Of a stretch of DNA of 6,550 nt, positions 1 through 6,550 are shown in pieces. Made by a program: the position numbers and the translations under genes. Location of the stretch: positions 1 through 6,550 of the forward strand of contig WLFS01000027.1 in the NCBI GenBank assembly GCA_009703635.1, in the 5' to 3' direction. A model generated the notes under the pieces. That model made no database searches. It saw only the letters and a list, made by a program, of their open reading frames with translations, and was not told the DNA's origin. Within the stretch, counting starts at the first letter, position 1. Every line of letters starts with the position of its first letter. Source of the DNA: Actinomycetota bacterium. Lineage in GTDB: Bacteria > Actinomycetota > Actinomycetes > Actinomycetales > Microbacteriaceae.

Positions 1-46
1 GCGAACAAGGCCGATTCTTGGCATTTTTGGAAGTATCTTTGTTCCA
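1..46 (+). promoter_or_regulatory. Possible clpP1 promoter with a truncated ClgR-like half-site
   Basis: The window opens with GCGAAC (1-6), which resembles the right half of the CGC-N5-GCG operator described for ClgR, the actinobacterial activator of clp genes. A TANNNT-type -10 candidate, TATCTT, lies at 34-39, with no convincing -35. Transcription would then start near 46, leaving about 35 nt of leader and placing the half-site around -45 to -40, a position suited to an activator. The left half of the operator would lie outside the window, so this remains a suggestion only. Confidence 0.22.
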
Positions 47-65
47 GATAGGCCCCACCAAAACT

Positions 66-70
66 AGGAG
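66..70 (+). promoter_or_regulatory. Ribosome binding site of clpP1
   Basis: AGGAG, ending 10 nt before the ATG at 81. It is the best Shine-Dalgarno match in the upstream region and decides the clpP1 start against the longer TTG-initiated frame from 18. Confidence 0.75.
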
Positions 71-80
71 CAAGCTACAA

Positions 81-662
81 ATGGCAGAAAAAGCTATGGA
101 CAAGTTCTCAACCGTTGAGCGGTTGCTAAAGGACAGAATCATCTGGCTTGGAAGCGAAGTAAGAGATGACAACGCAAATGACATTTGTGCAAAGATCCTC
201 TTCCTAGCAGCGGAAGATTCCACCAAGGACATCTACCTTTACATCAACTCACCTGGTGGATCAATCACTGCCGGTATGGCCATCTATGACACCATGCAGT
301 ACGTACCCAACGACATTGTGACCGTTGGAATTGGTATGGCAGCTTCGATGGGACAGTTCCTTCTGTCTTCCGGAACTAAGGGCAAGCGCTACGCAACCCC
401 AAACACTCGGGTACTTCTTCACCAGCCACTAGGTGGCTTCGGTGGAACTGCATCCGACATTCAGACTCAAGCCGAACTGATTATGTCGATGAAGCGTCAG
501 CTTGCTCAGATCACCGCTGACCAGACTGGAAAGACTCTCGAGCAGATCATGGCTGATGGCGACCGCGACCGTTGGTTCACCGCTGCCGAAGCACTCGAGT
601 ACGGATTCATTGACCACATTCAGGCATCTGCTGGCGTCGCCACTGGTGTTGGAAACAAGTAG
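81..662 (+). CDS. clpP1: ATP-dependent Clp protease proteolytic subunit ClpP1
   Basis: Serine peptidase subunit of the cytoplasmic Clp protease. In actinobacteria ClpP1 and ClpP2 form two different heptameric rings that stack into one barrel fed by ClpX or ClpC. The 193-residue protein carries a complete Ser-His-Asp triad: S89 in GMAASMG, H114 in LLHQPLGG and D163 in [11 protein letters not shown]. The oxyanion-side INSPGGS motif lies at 55-61. Spacing between Ser and His (25) and His and Asp (49) matches E. coli ClpP. The [16 protein letters not shown] stretch closely matches mycobacterial ClpP1 as remembered, which supports P1 rather than P2. The ATG at 81 is chosen because AGGAG sits 10 nt upstream. 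The frame stays open back to a TTG at 18, but that extension ([10 protein letters not shown]...) has no family resemblance; an ATG at 96 is also possible. First gene of a clpP1-clpP2-clpX run, 14 nt before clpP2. Confidence 0.96.
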   Translation: MAEKAMDKFSTVERLLKDRIIWLGSEVRDDNANDICAKILFLAAEDSTKDIYLYINSPGGSITAGMAIYDTMQYVPNDIVTVGIGMAASMGQFLLSSGTKGKRYATPNTRVLLHQPLGGFGGTASDIQTQAELIMSMKRQLAQITADQTGKTLEQIMADGDRDRWFTAAEALEYGFIDHIQASAGVATGVGNK

Positions 663-666
663 AGAG
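661..666 (+). promoter_or_regulatory. Ribosome binding site of clpP2
   Basis: AGAGAG, overlapping the clpP1 stop codon (660-662) and ending 10 nt before the TTG at 677. It is a partial match to the anti-Shine-Dalgarno consensus but supports the TTG start. Its overlap with the clpP1 end suggests that ribosomes finishing clpP1 may help start clpP2. Confidence 0.5.
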
Positions 667-676
667 TAGCTCCCAA

Positions 677-1321
677 TTGTCTATCGATCTTTCAAAGTTG
701 AGTCCAGAAGCTCGCTATATTCTTCCAAGCTTCGAAGAGCGCACCTCTTACGGCTTCAAACGTCAAGACCCATACAACAAGCTGTTTGAAGACAGAATTG
801 TTTTCCTAGGTGTTCAGGTTGACGATGCATCAGCCGATGACGTCATGGCACAGCTACTGGTTCTAGAAAGCCAGGATCCAGACCGCGACATCACAATGTA
901 TATCAACTCACCTGGTGGATCTTTTACCGCGATGACTGCAATCTACGACACCATGCAGTACATCCGTCCGCACATTCAAACCGTTTGCCTAGGTCAAGCT
1001 GCCTCAGCCGCAGCAGTACTTCTTGCAGCAGGTTCTCCTGGTAAACGTCTTGCTCTTCCAAACGCTCGAATCTTGATTCACCAGCCAGCTACCGGAGACT
1101 CAGGTCGCGGACAGGCATCGGACATTGAGATTCAGGCCAAGGAAATCATGCGCCTTCGCGAGTGGCTTGAGGCAACTTTGTCCAAGCACTCAAACCGCAG
1201 CATTCCAGAAGTAAACAAGGACATCGATCGCGACAAGATTTTGACCGCGGATGAGGCCCTTGAGTACGGACTTATTGACCAGGTCCTTACTTCTCGCAAG
1301 AACCCACTACCCGCCAAGTAA
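677..1321 (+). CDS. clpP2: ATP-dependent Clp protease proteolytic subunit ClpP2
   Basis: Second, non-identical peptidase subunit of the Clp barrel. In mycobacteria the P2 ring is the face that docks ClpX and ClpC; the same is inferred here. The protein has 214 residues and a full triad: S110 in LGQAASAA, H135 in ILIHQPA and D186 in [11 protein letters not shown]. These are the same positions I recall for M. tuberculosis ClpP2. The N-terminal [10 protein letters not shown] and NPYNKLFE-like segment ([10 protein letters not shown], 31-40) and the [18 protein letters not shown] run are ClpP2 hallmarks. Two extra residues after the catalytic His, compared with ClpP1, lengthen the handle loop (GDSGRGQ). 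The start is a TTG, with AGAGAG 10 nt upstream; the resulting N-terminus aligns with the family start, and no in-frame ATG gives a better fit. It lies 14 nt after the clpP1 stop, so co-transcription is very likely. Confidence 0.95.
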   Translation: MSIDLSKLSPEARYILPSFEERTSYGFKRQDPYNKLFEDRIVFLGVQVDDASADDVMAQLLVLESQDPDRDITMYINSPGGSFTAMTAIYDTMQYIRPHIQTVCLGQAASAAAVLLAAGSPGKRLALPNARILIHQPATGDSGRGQASDIEIQAKEIMRLREWLEATLSKHSNRSIPEVNKDIDRDKILTADEALEYGLIDQVLTSRKNPLPAK

Positions 1322-1363
1322 ATACTGGGGGCAACCTAACCTCGATTGTCGGGGCTGGGTAAT

Positions 1364-1367
1364 AGGG
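1364..1367 (+). promoter_or_regulatory. Ribosome binding site of clpX
   Basis: AGGG, ending 8 nt before the ATG at 1376, in the 54-nt clpP2-clpX spacer. It supports the 1376 start. It may lie in the 3' arm of an imperfect hairpin formed with AACC at 1333-1336. Confidence 0.55.
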
Positions 1368-1375
1368 TTTTATCT

Positions 1376-2653
1376 ATGACAAAACTCAGTGAGTCTGGCG
1401 ACCTACTCAAGTGTTCTTTCTGTGGAAAGAGCCAGAAGCAGGTACGCAAGCTAATTGCCGGTCCAGGTGTTTACATCTGCGACGAGTGCATCGAGCTTTG
1501 CAACGAAATCATTGAGGAAGAACTCGGCGCAGCTGCCACTAAAGAGTTTGAAGACATCGAACTTCCAAAGCCAAAACAAATCTACGGATATTTGGATGAA
1601 TACGTTATCGGTCAAGACAAAGCCAAGAAGGTTCTATCGGTTGCCGTTTACAACCACTACAAGCGAATTCGTTCAGCTGGAACCTTAACTGCAGCTGGTA
1701 AAGAACATGATGCAATTGAGATTGCCAAATCAAATATTTTGATGATTGGCCCAACCGGTTGCGGTAAAACCTATCTCGCTCAGACATTAGCTAAGCGCCT
1801 AAACGTTCCATTTGCTGTGGCCGATGCAACAGCTCTCACAGAAGCGGGCTACGTGGGAGAAGACGTAGAGAACATTCTGTTGAAGTTATTGCAGGCAGCT
1901 GATTTCGATGTAAAGCGAGCTGAACAGGGAATTATCTACATCGATGAAATTGACAAGATCTCGCGCAAGGCCGAAAACCCTTCCATTACCCGAGATGTTT
2001 CTGGTGAGGGTGTTCAGCAGGCGCTATTGAAGATCCTTGAGGGTACCGTAGCTTCGGTTCCACCGCAGGGCGGAAGAAAACACCCCCAGCAAGAATTCAT
2101 TCAAATTGACACCACAAACGTCCTGTTCATAGTTGCAGGTGCCTTTGCGGGTCTTGAGGAAATAATCTCTAACCGCTCTGGAAAGCGCGGCATTGGCTTT
2201 GGCAACGAAGTGAAGGCACACGGAATTGACCCAGACATTTTCAATGATGTTCAGTCAGAAGACCTTCGTAAATTTGGATTGATTCCTGAGTTCATCGGAA
2301 GATTGCCTGTTATTGCAACTGTGGAACCACTCGACCGTGCAGCTTTGATGGATATCCTGACTGTTCCAAAAAACGCACTGACCAAGCAGTACCAGAGAAT
2401 GTTTGAGCTGGATGGATTTGAGTTGGAGTTTGACAAGCAGGCTCTTGAGTTAATGGCAGATCTTGCCATCGAGAGAGAAACCGGAGCCCGAGGACTGCGC
2501 GCAATCCTGGAAAACATTTTAGGTCCAATTATGTTTGAGATTCCAACTATGGCCACCCAAGGAATCGTAAAAATCACAAAGGACGTTGTGCTTGGCAACA
2601 AGGAAGCTCAAATTGTTGCCTTCAAGAAATCAGCTCAAGAAAAGTCCGCTTAG
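1376..2653 (+). CDS. clpX: ATP-dependent protease ATP-binding subunit ClpX
   Basis: Hexameric AAA+ unfoldase that recognises tagged or damaged proteins, unfolds them with ATP and threads them into the ClpP barrel. The 425-residue product is of normal length. Domain order: N-terminal zinc-binding domain with C13, C16, C35 and C38; Walker A GPTGCGKT at 125-132; pore-1 loop GYVG at 158-161; Walker B with DEID at 190-193; second pore (RKH) loop at 234-236; the ClpP-docking IGF loop at 273-275; arginine finger R309 in PEFIGR; sensor-2 R372 in GARGLR. An intact IGF loop says it partners ClpP, here presumably the ClpP1P2 barrel encoded just upstream. The ATG at 1376 is chosen over the in-frame TTG at 1346 because [20 protein letters not shown] matches the family start and AGGG lies 8 nt before it. 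The coding end has tandem in-frame stops (TAG then TAA). Confidence 0.97.
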   Translation: MTKLSESGDLLKCSFCGKSQKQVRKLIAGPGVYICDECIELCNEIIEEELGAAATKEFEDIELPKPKQIYGYLDEYVIGQDKAKKVLSVAVYNHYKRIRSAGTLTAAGKEHDAIEIAKSNILMIGPTGCGKTYLAQTLAKRLNVPFAVADATALTEAGYVGEDVENILLKLLQAADFDVKRAEQGIIYIDEIDKISRKAENPSITRDVSGEGVQQALLKILEGTVASVPPQGGRKHPQQEFIQIDTTNVLFIVAGAFAGLEEIISNRSGKRGIGFGNEVKAHGIDPDIFNDVQSEDLRKFGLIPEFIGRLPVIATVEPLDRAALMDILTVPKNALTKQYQRMFELDGFELEFDKQALELMADLAIERETGARGLRAILENILGPIMFEIPTMATQGIVKITKDVVLGNKEAQIVAFKKSAQEKSA

Positions 2654-2656
2654 TAA

Positions 2657-3850
2657 ATGAGCTCTGCGGCAACGCCCAAGCCTGAACTAAAAGCCCCAAT
2701 AATCGCAGGATTCGTTGCGTCCGTTTCTGGGTCGGCTGCAACCTTCGGAATTGCAATCGCTGGTTTACTTGCAATGGGTGCCACAAGCGAGCAAACTTTC
2801 ACCGCGATTTTTGTTTTGCTTTTTGGCTATGGACTTTTGTCAACGGTGCTGAGCTACCGATACAAAATGCCAATCTCAATCGTTTGGTCAACACCGGGAG
2901 CTGCCTTCTTGGCAGCCTCTGCTGGTTTGGGACTTGAATTTGAACAAGCTGTAGGCGGATTCCTACTCTCAGGAGTACTACTAACCATCACAGGTTTTTG
3001 GCCGGCATTAGCAAGTTTGGTTCAACGTATTCCCGCTGCAATCGCATCAGCCATGCTTGCTGGAATCTTGTTTACTTTCGTAATTAGTACCGTTCGAGCT
3101 TCAGTTGATTATCCGCTTTTAGTTCTGCCATTTGTTTTGGTTTGGTTTTTGCTAAACCGTATTTCGCCAGTTTGGGCAACGCCGATAGCTATTGTTTTGG
3201 CTTTTGGGCTGATTAACGCACAGGTTGGAACCAGCTGGCTCGAAGGCGTGAGCTTGTTCCCAAGCTTTAGCCCTGTTGTTCCATTGTTCGAACTTGTTCC
3301 TATGATTTCGATTGGCATACCGCTTTATCTAATTACGATGGCTAGTCAGAACCTACCCGGCATTGCAATCATGAAGGGTTTTGGCTACACAGTTCCGGTT
3401 CGCGCAGTAATTGGATCAACTGGAATTGCGACTGTCGTTGCTTCTTTCTTCGGCGGTTTTGGGATGAACTTGGCTGCCATCACCGCAGCCATTAACGCAA
3501 ATGAGCAAGCAGCTAAAGATCCATCTCGAAGGTGGGTGGCATCGTTTGTTGGGGGATTGGTTTATTGGCTATTCGCAATAGGGGCTGGTTTCTTTGCGGC
3601 TTTTGTGTTGGCGGTTCCGGCTGAGCTACTGCTAGCCGTGGTGGGTATCGCGTTGCTGCCTAGTTTTGTTTCGGCTATCGGAGTCTCCCTTGAGAGCAAG
3701 GAGCACCGCCTACCTGCTGCAATCACGTTCGTAGTAGGTGCTGCTGGAATTAGCGTTTTTGGAATAGGGGGAGCATTCTGGGCGCTGGTTGCCGGAATGC
3801 TGGTTCTGGCTTGGCAGCGTGCGCCACTTCCTAAGCTAGGTCGCGCCTGA
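2657..3850 (+). CDS. benE: BenE family transporter (putative benzoate/H+ symporter)
   Basis: Integral membrane protein of 397 residues, the normal size for the BenE family (TC 2.A.46, part of the APC superfamily). Characterised members import benzoate with protons. Hydrophobic segments run through almost the whole chain, roughly 12 or more. Family-like motifs are STPGAAFL at 78-85, TMASQNLPGIAIM at 227-239 and FGMNLAAITAAI at 268-279. The cytoplasmic-looking loop KDPSRRWVAS follows the last of these, as is usual in the family. The ATG lies 3 nt after the clpX stop, with no convincing Shine-Dalgarno sequence, so translation is probably coupled to clpX and expression follows the clp operon. No benzoate-degradation genes are visible here, so the substrate is uncertain; another aromatic or hydrophobic acid is possible. 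Family assignment is firm, substrate weak. Confidence 0.88.
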   Translation: MSSAATPKPELKAPIIAGFVASVSGSAATFGIAIAGLLAMGATSEQTFTAIFVLLFGYGLLSTVLSYRYKMPISIVWSTPGAAFLAASAGLGLEFEQAVGGFLLSGVLLTITGFWPALASLVQRIPAAIASAMLAGILFTFVISTVRASVDYPLLVLPFVLVWFLLNRISPVWATPIAIVLAFGLINAQVGTSWLEGVSLFPSFSPVVPLFELVPMISIGIPLYLITMASQNLPGIAIMKGFGYTVPVRAVIGSTGIATVVASFFGGFGMNLAAITAAINANEQAAKDPSRRWVASFVGGLVYWLFAIGAGFFAAFVLAVPAELLLAVVGIALLPSFVSAIGVSLESKEHRLPAAITFVVGAAGISVFGIGGAFWALVAGMLVLAWQRAPLPKLGRA

Positions 3851-3862
3851 GGCTACTTAAGG

Positions 3863-6469
3863 CTAATTGCCTGGTTTGAATGAAACATTCGAGATAGCCA
3901 GCACATCCCCAGCTTCAAAGGAAATCTTCTCAATCTTTCCGACCGAACTCAGGTCTGCCTCAAGTTGCTTGAGTTCTTGGAGTTTCGCTTCGGGTGCATT
4001 GATGGTCAGAGAAGTAATCTCTGCTTTCATCGATAGCTGCTGGTCGGATTTTGCCTTGCGTACACCAATCAGAGCCTCTGATGCAGTGTTCAACATGGAA
4101 GCTGATTGCCCCTGGGTAAAGTTATCCAACTCGGCACTTTGCGGCCAGGTTGATCGGTGGATACTTCCGTCTTGCCACCAGCTCCATGCCTCTTCAGTTG
4201 CGAATGGGATAAACGGCGCTAGTAAACGTAGCTGAGTGTGCAGGGCAATTCGAAGTGCCAATACTGCAGAGGCTTGAGCCTCTGGCGTTGTGTCTTGACC
4301 GTAGGCGCGTTCTTTTACCAGTTCGAGGTAGTCGTCAGTGAAGTTCCAGAAGAAAGTCTCGGTCAGTTCCAGTGCTTTGGTGTGATCGTAAGATTCAAAG
4401 GCGTTTCCAGCCTGGGCAACAACTTCCGACAAAGCGCTCAGCATTGCGCGGTCAATCGGCTCGGTCACTTCTTTTGCGTCTTGGCTGGCCTCGAACGAAA
4501 GAACAAACTTTGCGGCGTTTAGCACTTTGATTGCAAGACGCCTACCTACCTTCATCTGTCCTACGTCAAAGGCGGCGTCTGTACCCAGTCTTGCCGAGGC
4601 AGCCCAGTAGCGCACCGCGTCGGAGCCGTGCTCATCAAGTAGATCGTTTGGAACTACGACGTTGCCTTTGGATTTAGACATCTTCTTACGGTCTGGATCG
4701 AGAATCCAACCCGAAAGAGCCGCGTCTGACCAAGGTAGTACACCTTCTTCTTGGAATGAGCGCAGCACAGTTGAAAATAGCCAGGTACGAATGATGTCTT
4801 GACCCTGAGGCCTTAGATCAAATGGGAATACCTTGGAGTACTTCTCAGGATCAGAAATCCAGCCACCGGCTAGTTGAGGGGTCAGGGAAGAGGTCGCCCA
4901 GGTGTCCATGATGTCGACTTCACCGATAAATCCATTTGGCTTACCGCGCTGATCTTCTGTGAAGCCAGCAGGGCATTGGCTCGATGGGTCCACAGGCAAG
5001 CTTTGAACATCAGGCGTAATGACTTTTTCGAAGTCTGGGTTTCCGTCGGCATCAAGCTGATACCAGACTGGAATTGGGACGCCAAAGAATCGCTGCCTTG
5101 AAATCAACCAGTCACCGGTTAGGCCGTTGACCCAGTTCTCAAAACGAACTCGCATGAAATCAGGGTGGAACTTTAGAGTCTTTCCAAGTTCAATCAGTTT
5201 TTCGCGCAGTTCTTGGTCGCGTCCACCGTTTCGGATGTACCACTGTCTAGTAGATACGATCTCAAGCGGTTTGTCGCCTTTTTCAAAAAACTTCACTGGG
5301 TGAGTGATTGGCTTTGGTTCACCAACCATGTCACCGGATGCCTGCAGTAGCTCGACGATTGTCTGCTTGGCCGAGAAGACAGTCTTACCAGCTAGCTGAG
5401 CGAATACCTCTTTACCCTTTGTATCGCTGATGATCTCCGGTGCCTCAGAAACAATTCGCCCATCCCAACCCAAGATTGCACGGTTGGGAAGATCAAGTTC
5501 GCGCCACCAGATTACGTCGGTCACGTCACCGAAGGTACAGATCATCGCGATTCCAGAACCCTTGTCTTTCTGAGCAAGATGGTGGGCTAGCACTGGAACT
5601 TCGACGCCAAACAGTGGAGTTTTTACGGTCTTCCCAAACATCGGCTGGTAGCGCTCATCGTCGGGGTGTGCAACAAGTGCGACGCAGGCGGGGATTAGTT
5701 CAGGTCGAGTAGTTTCAATAAAGATTTTTCCATCCGGCCCATCAAATCCAATGCGGTGGTAAGCACCCGGCTGATCACGATCTTCTAGCTCGGCTTGAGC
5801 TACTGCCGTTCTAAAGGTCACGTCCCACAAAGTCGGGGCCATAGCCTGATAGGCCTCTCCGCGCGAAAGGTTATTTAGAAAGGCTTTTTGCGAAACGGCT
5901 TGGGCATCTGGCGAAATGGTTTGGTAGGTCTGAGACCAGTCAATGGACAAACCAAGCTGACGCCAAAGGGCTTCAAAGTGCTTCTCGTCTTCGAGGGTGA
6001 GTTTTTCGCATAGCTCAATGAAGTTTCTTCGGGAAATTGGAATCTGATCGGCTGCCTTGGAAGATTTTCCATCTCCGCCTTCAAATGGAGGAACGAAGTC
6101 TTTTTGGTAGGCAAGGGTTGGATCGCAGCGGACTCCGTAGAAGTTTTGAACGCGACGCTCGGTAGGTAAACCGTTGTCGTCCCAACCCATTGGGTAGTAC
6201 ACCTCTTTACCTAGCATGCGCTGGTATCTGGCAATCAGATCGGTATGGGTATAGCTAAAAACGTGACCTACGTGCAGGGAACCTGACACCGTCGGAGGGG
6301 GAGTGTCGATTGAATAGATGTTTGCCTTGGCTGCAGATTTATCAAAGCTGTAAATTGCTGAAGAATCCCAGCTTGGACCCCACTTGGCTTCGAGACCCTC
6401 TACCCCTACCTTGTCCGGGGTGGTTGCGGCGCGGACAAAGCTCACACCGGGCAGTTGCTGATTATTCAA
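3863..6469 (-). CDS. valS: Valine--tRNA ligase, type 2
   Basis: Class I aminoacyl-tRNA synthetase that attaches valine to tRNA-Val in the cytoplasm and hydrolyses mischarged Thr-tRNA-Val. The 868-residue protein is complete. The Rossmann-fold nucleotide site has the HIGH variant HVGH at 66-69 inside DTPPPTVSGSLHVGH. The editing (CP1) insertion includes ETTRPE at 252-257 and GSGIAMICTFGDVTD at 303-317. GDWLISRQRFFGVPIPVWY lies near 452-470 and KMSKS is at 596-600. An anticodon-binding helical domain occupies roughly 670-790. The signature TVSGSLHVGHVFSYTHTD and GWDDNGLPTERRVQN place it in the type-2 family shared by archaea, Rickettsia and some actinobacteria, not the PPPNVTGSLHMGH type of E. 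coli and Mycobacterium. The TTG at 6469 is chosen because GGAG lies 10 nt upstream; a GTG at 6445 has no ribosome site. It converges on benE and is transcribed independently. Confidence 0.96.
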   Translation of the reverse strand: MNNQQLPGVSFVRAATTPDKVGVEGLEAKWGPSWDSSAIYSFDKSAAKANIYSIDTPPPTVSGSLHVGHVFSYTHTDLIARYQRMLGKEVYYPMGWDDNGLPTERRVQNFYGVRCDPTLAYQKDFVPPFEGGDGKSSKAADQIPISRRNFIELCEKLTLEDEKHFEALWRQLGLSIDWSQTYQTISPDAQAVSQKAFLNNLSRGEAYQAMAPTLWDVTFRTAVAQAELEDRDQPGAYHRIGFDGPDGKIFIETTRPELIPACVALVAHPDDERYQPMFGKTVKTPLFGVEVPVLAHHLAQKDKGSGIAMICTFGDVTDVIWWRELDLPNRAILGWDGRIVSEAPEIISDTKGKEVFAQLAGKTVFSAKQTIVELLQASGDMVGEPKPITHPVKFFEKGDKPLEIVSTRQWYIRNGGRDQELREKLIELGKTLKFHPDFMRVRFENWVNGLTGDWLISRQRFFGVPIPVWYQLDADGNPDFEKVITPDVQSLPVDPSSQCPAGFTEDQRGKPNGFIGEVDIMDTWATSSLTPQLAGGWISDPEKYSKVFPFDLRPQGQDIIRTWLFSTVLRSFQEEGVLPWSDAALSGWILDPDRKKMSKSKGNVVVPNDLLDEHGSDAVRYWAASARLGTDAAFDVGQMKVGRRLAIKVLNAAKFVLSFEASQDAKEVTEPIDRAMLSALSEVVAQAGNAFESYDHTKALELTETFFWNFTDDYLELVKERAYGQDTTPEAQASAVLALRIALHTQLRLLAPFIPFATEEAWSWWQDGSIHRSTWPQSAELDNFTQGQSASMLNTASEALIGVRKAKSDQQLSMKAEITSLTINAPEAKLQELKQLEADLSSVGKIEKISFEAGDVLAISNVSFKPGN

Positions 6470-6479
6470 AGGTCAAAGT

Positions 6480-6483
6480 CTCC
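6480..6483 (-). promoter_or_regulatory. Ribosome binding site of valS
   Basis: GGAG on the minus strand, ending 10 nt before the TTG at 6469. It is the only good Shine-Dalgarno match near the 5' end of the gene and is the reason the TTG is preferred over the GTG at 6445. Confidence 0.6.
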
Positions 6484-6501
6484 ATAAATGGGGGTCGTTA
6501 C

Positions 6502-6509
6502 AGGTTAAC
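6502..6509 (-). promoter_or_regulatory. Weak -10 candidate for valS
   Basis: Minus-strand TAACCT (6507 to 6502), preceded closely by TG, fits the loose TANNNT pattern of an extended -10 element. It would start transcription near 6495, giving a leader of about 26 nt. No recognisable -35 lies at the expected distance. The 81 bp upstream of valS show no tRNA-like T-box element or terminator in the portion visible. Confidence 0.18.
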
Positions 6510-6550
6510 ATTGTCAGAGATTCCCTAACGCATAAGCCCAGAAAGCTAAA

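Noticed and set aside
18..80. Longer ClpP1 beginning at TTG 18.
   Set aside because: The extra 21 residues do not resemble the family N-terminus, there is no ribosome site before 18, and the stretch holds the likely promoter and the AGGAG used by the ATG at 81.
1..80. 3' end of an upstream gene such as tig.
   Set aside because: Open frames are present up to stops at 49-51 and 65-67, but the translated stretch is not recognisable as trigger factor or any other protein.
1346..1375. Longer ClpX beginning at TTG 1346.
   Set aside because: No ribosome site precedes it, and the family start matches the ATG at 1376, which has AGGG in front.
2251..2601. 116-codon open frame on the minus strand inside clpX.
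   Set aside because: It lies fully within the conserved clpX coding sequence, has no recognisable domain or ribosome site, and reads as an antisense shadow.
3860..3872. Possible shared terminator hairpin between benE and valS.
   Set aside because: The stem is only 4 bp with a 5-nt loop and no T tract on either strand, too weak to call a terminator.
3867..4522. Plus-strand open frames of 122 and 94 codons opposite the valS 3' end.
   Set aside because: They are antisense to well-conserved valS sequence, are serine- or cysteine-rich low-information translations, and have no family resemblance.
6470..6550. T-box leader upstream of valS.
   Set aside because: The visible 81 bp show no T-box consensus, specifier loop or terminator hairpin, and the putative leader is too short.

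Overview
The window is housekeeping sequence from a probable actinobacterium. The main clue is a tandem pair of non-identical ClpP peptidases (ClpP1 then ClpP2) followed directly by ClpX, an arrangement typical of Actinobacteria. The individual proteins closely resemble the mycobacterial ClpP1 and ClpP2 sequences as I remember them. Base composition looks close to half G+C, low for the phylum. With the form of valyl-tRNA synthetase present, this suggests a small-genome member of the Microbacteriaceae, for example the freshwater Rhodoluna/Aquiluna (Luna) lineage. The lineage is an inference, not a database result.

Layout: 1-80 is the upstream region of clpP1, with a possible weak promoter and a possible half-site for the Clp regulator ClgR cut by the window edge. 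On the plus strand follow clpP1 (81-662), clpP2 (677-1321, TTG start), clpX (1376-2653) and a BenE-family membrane transporter (2657-3850). Gaps are 14, 54 and 3 nt with no visible terminator, so the four probably form one transcript. On the minus strand is a complete type-2 valyl-tRNA synthetase gene, valS (6469 down to 3863, TTG start). It converges on benE with 12 bp between the stop codons. 6470-6550 is the valS upstream region, with a weak promoter candidate and a seven-codon reading frame overlapping the start.

How the genes work together: ClpX unfolds tagged or damaged proteins and feeds them into a mixed ClpP1-ClpP2 barrel, so the first three genes encode one ATP-dependent protease. 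BenE has no obvious functional link to it and appears to be carried at the operon's end. ValS charges tRNA-Val and is a separate transcription unit. All five proteins are full length with their key residues intact. I see no mobile element, RNA gene, CRISPR array or broken gene, and no evidence of an undescribed multi-gene system. The points worth a second look are the clpX-benE junction, the terminator-poor convergent 3' ends, and small features in the leaders.
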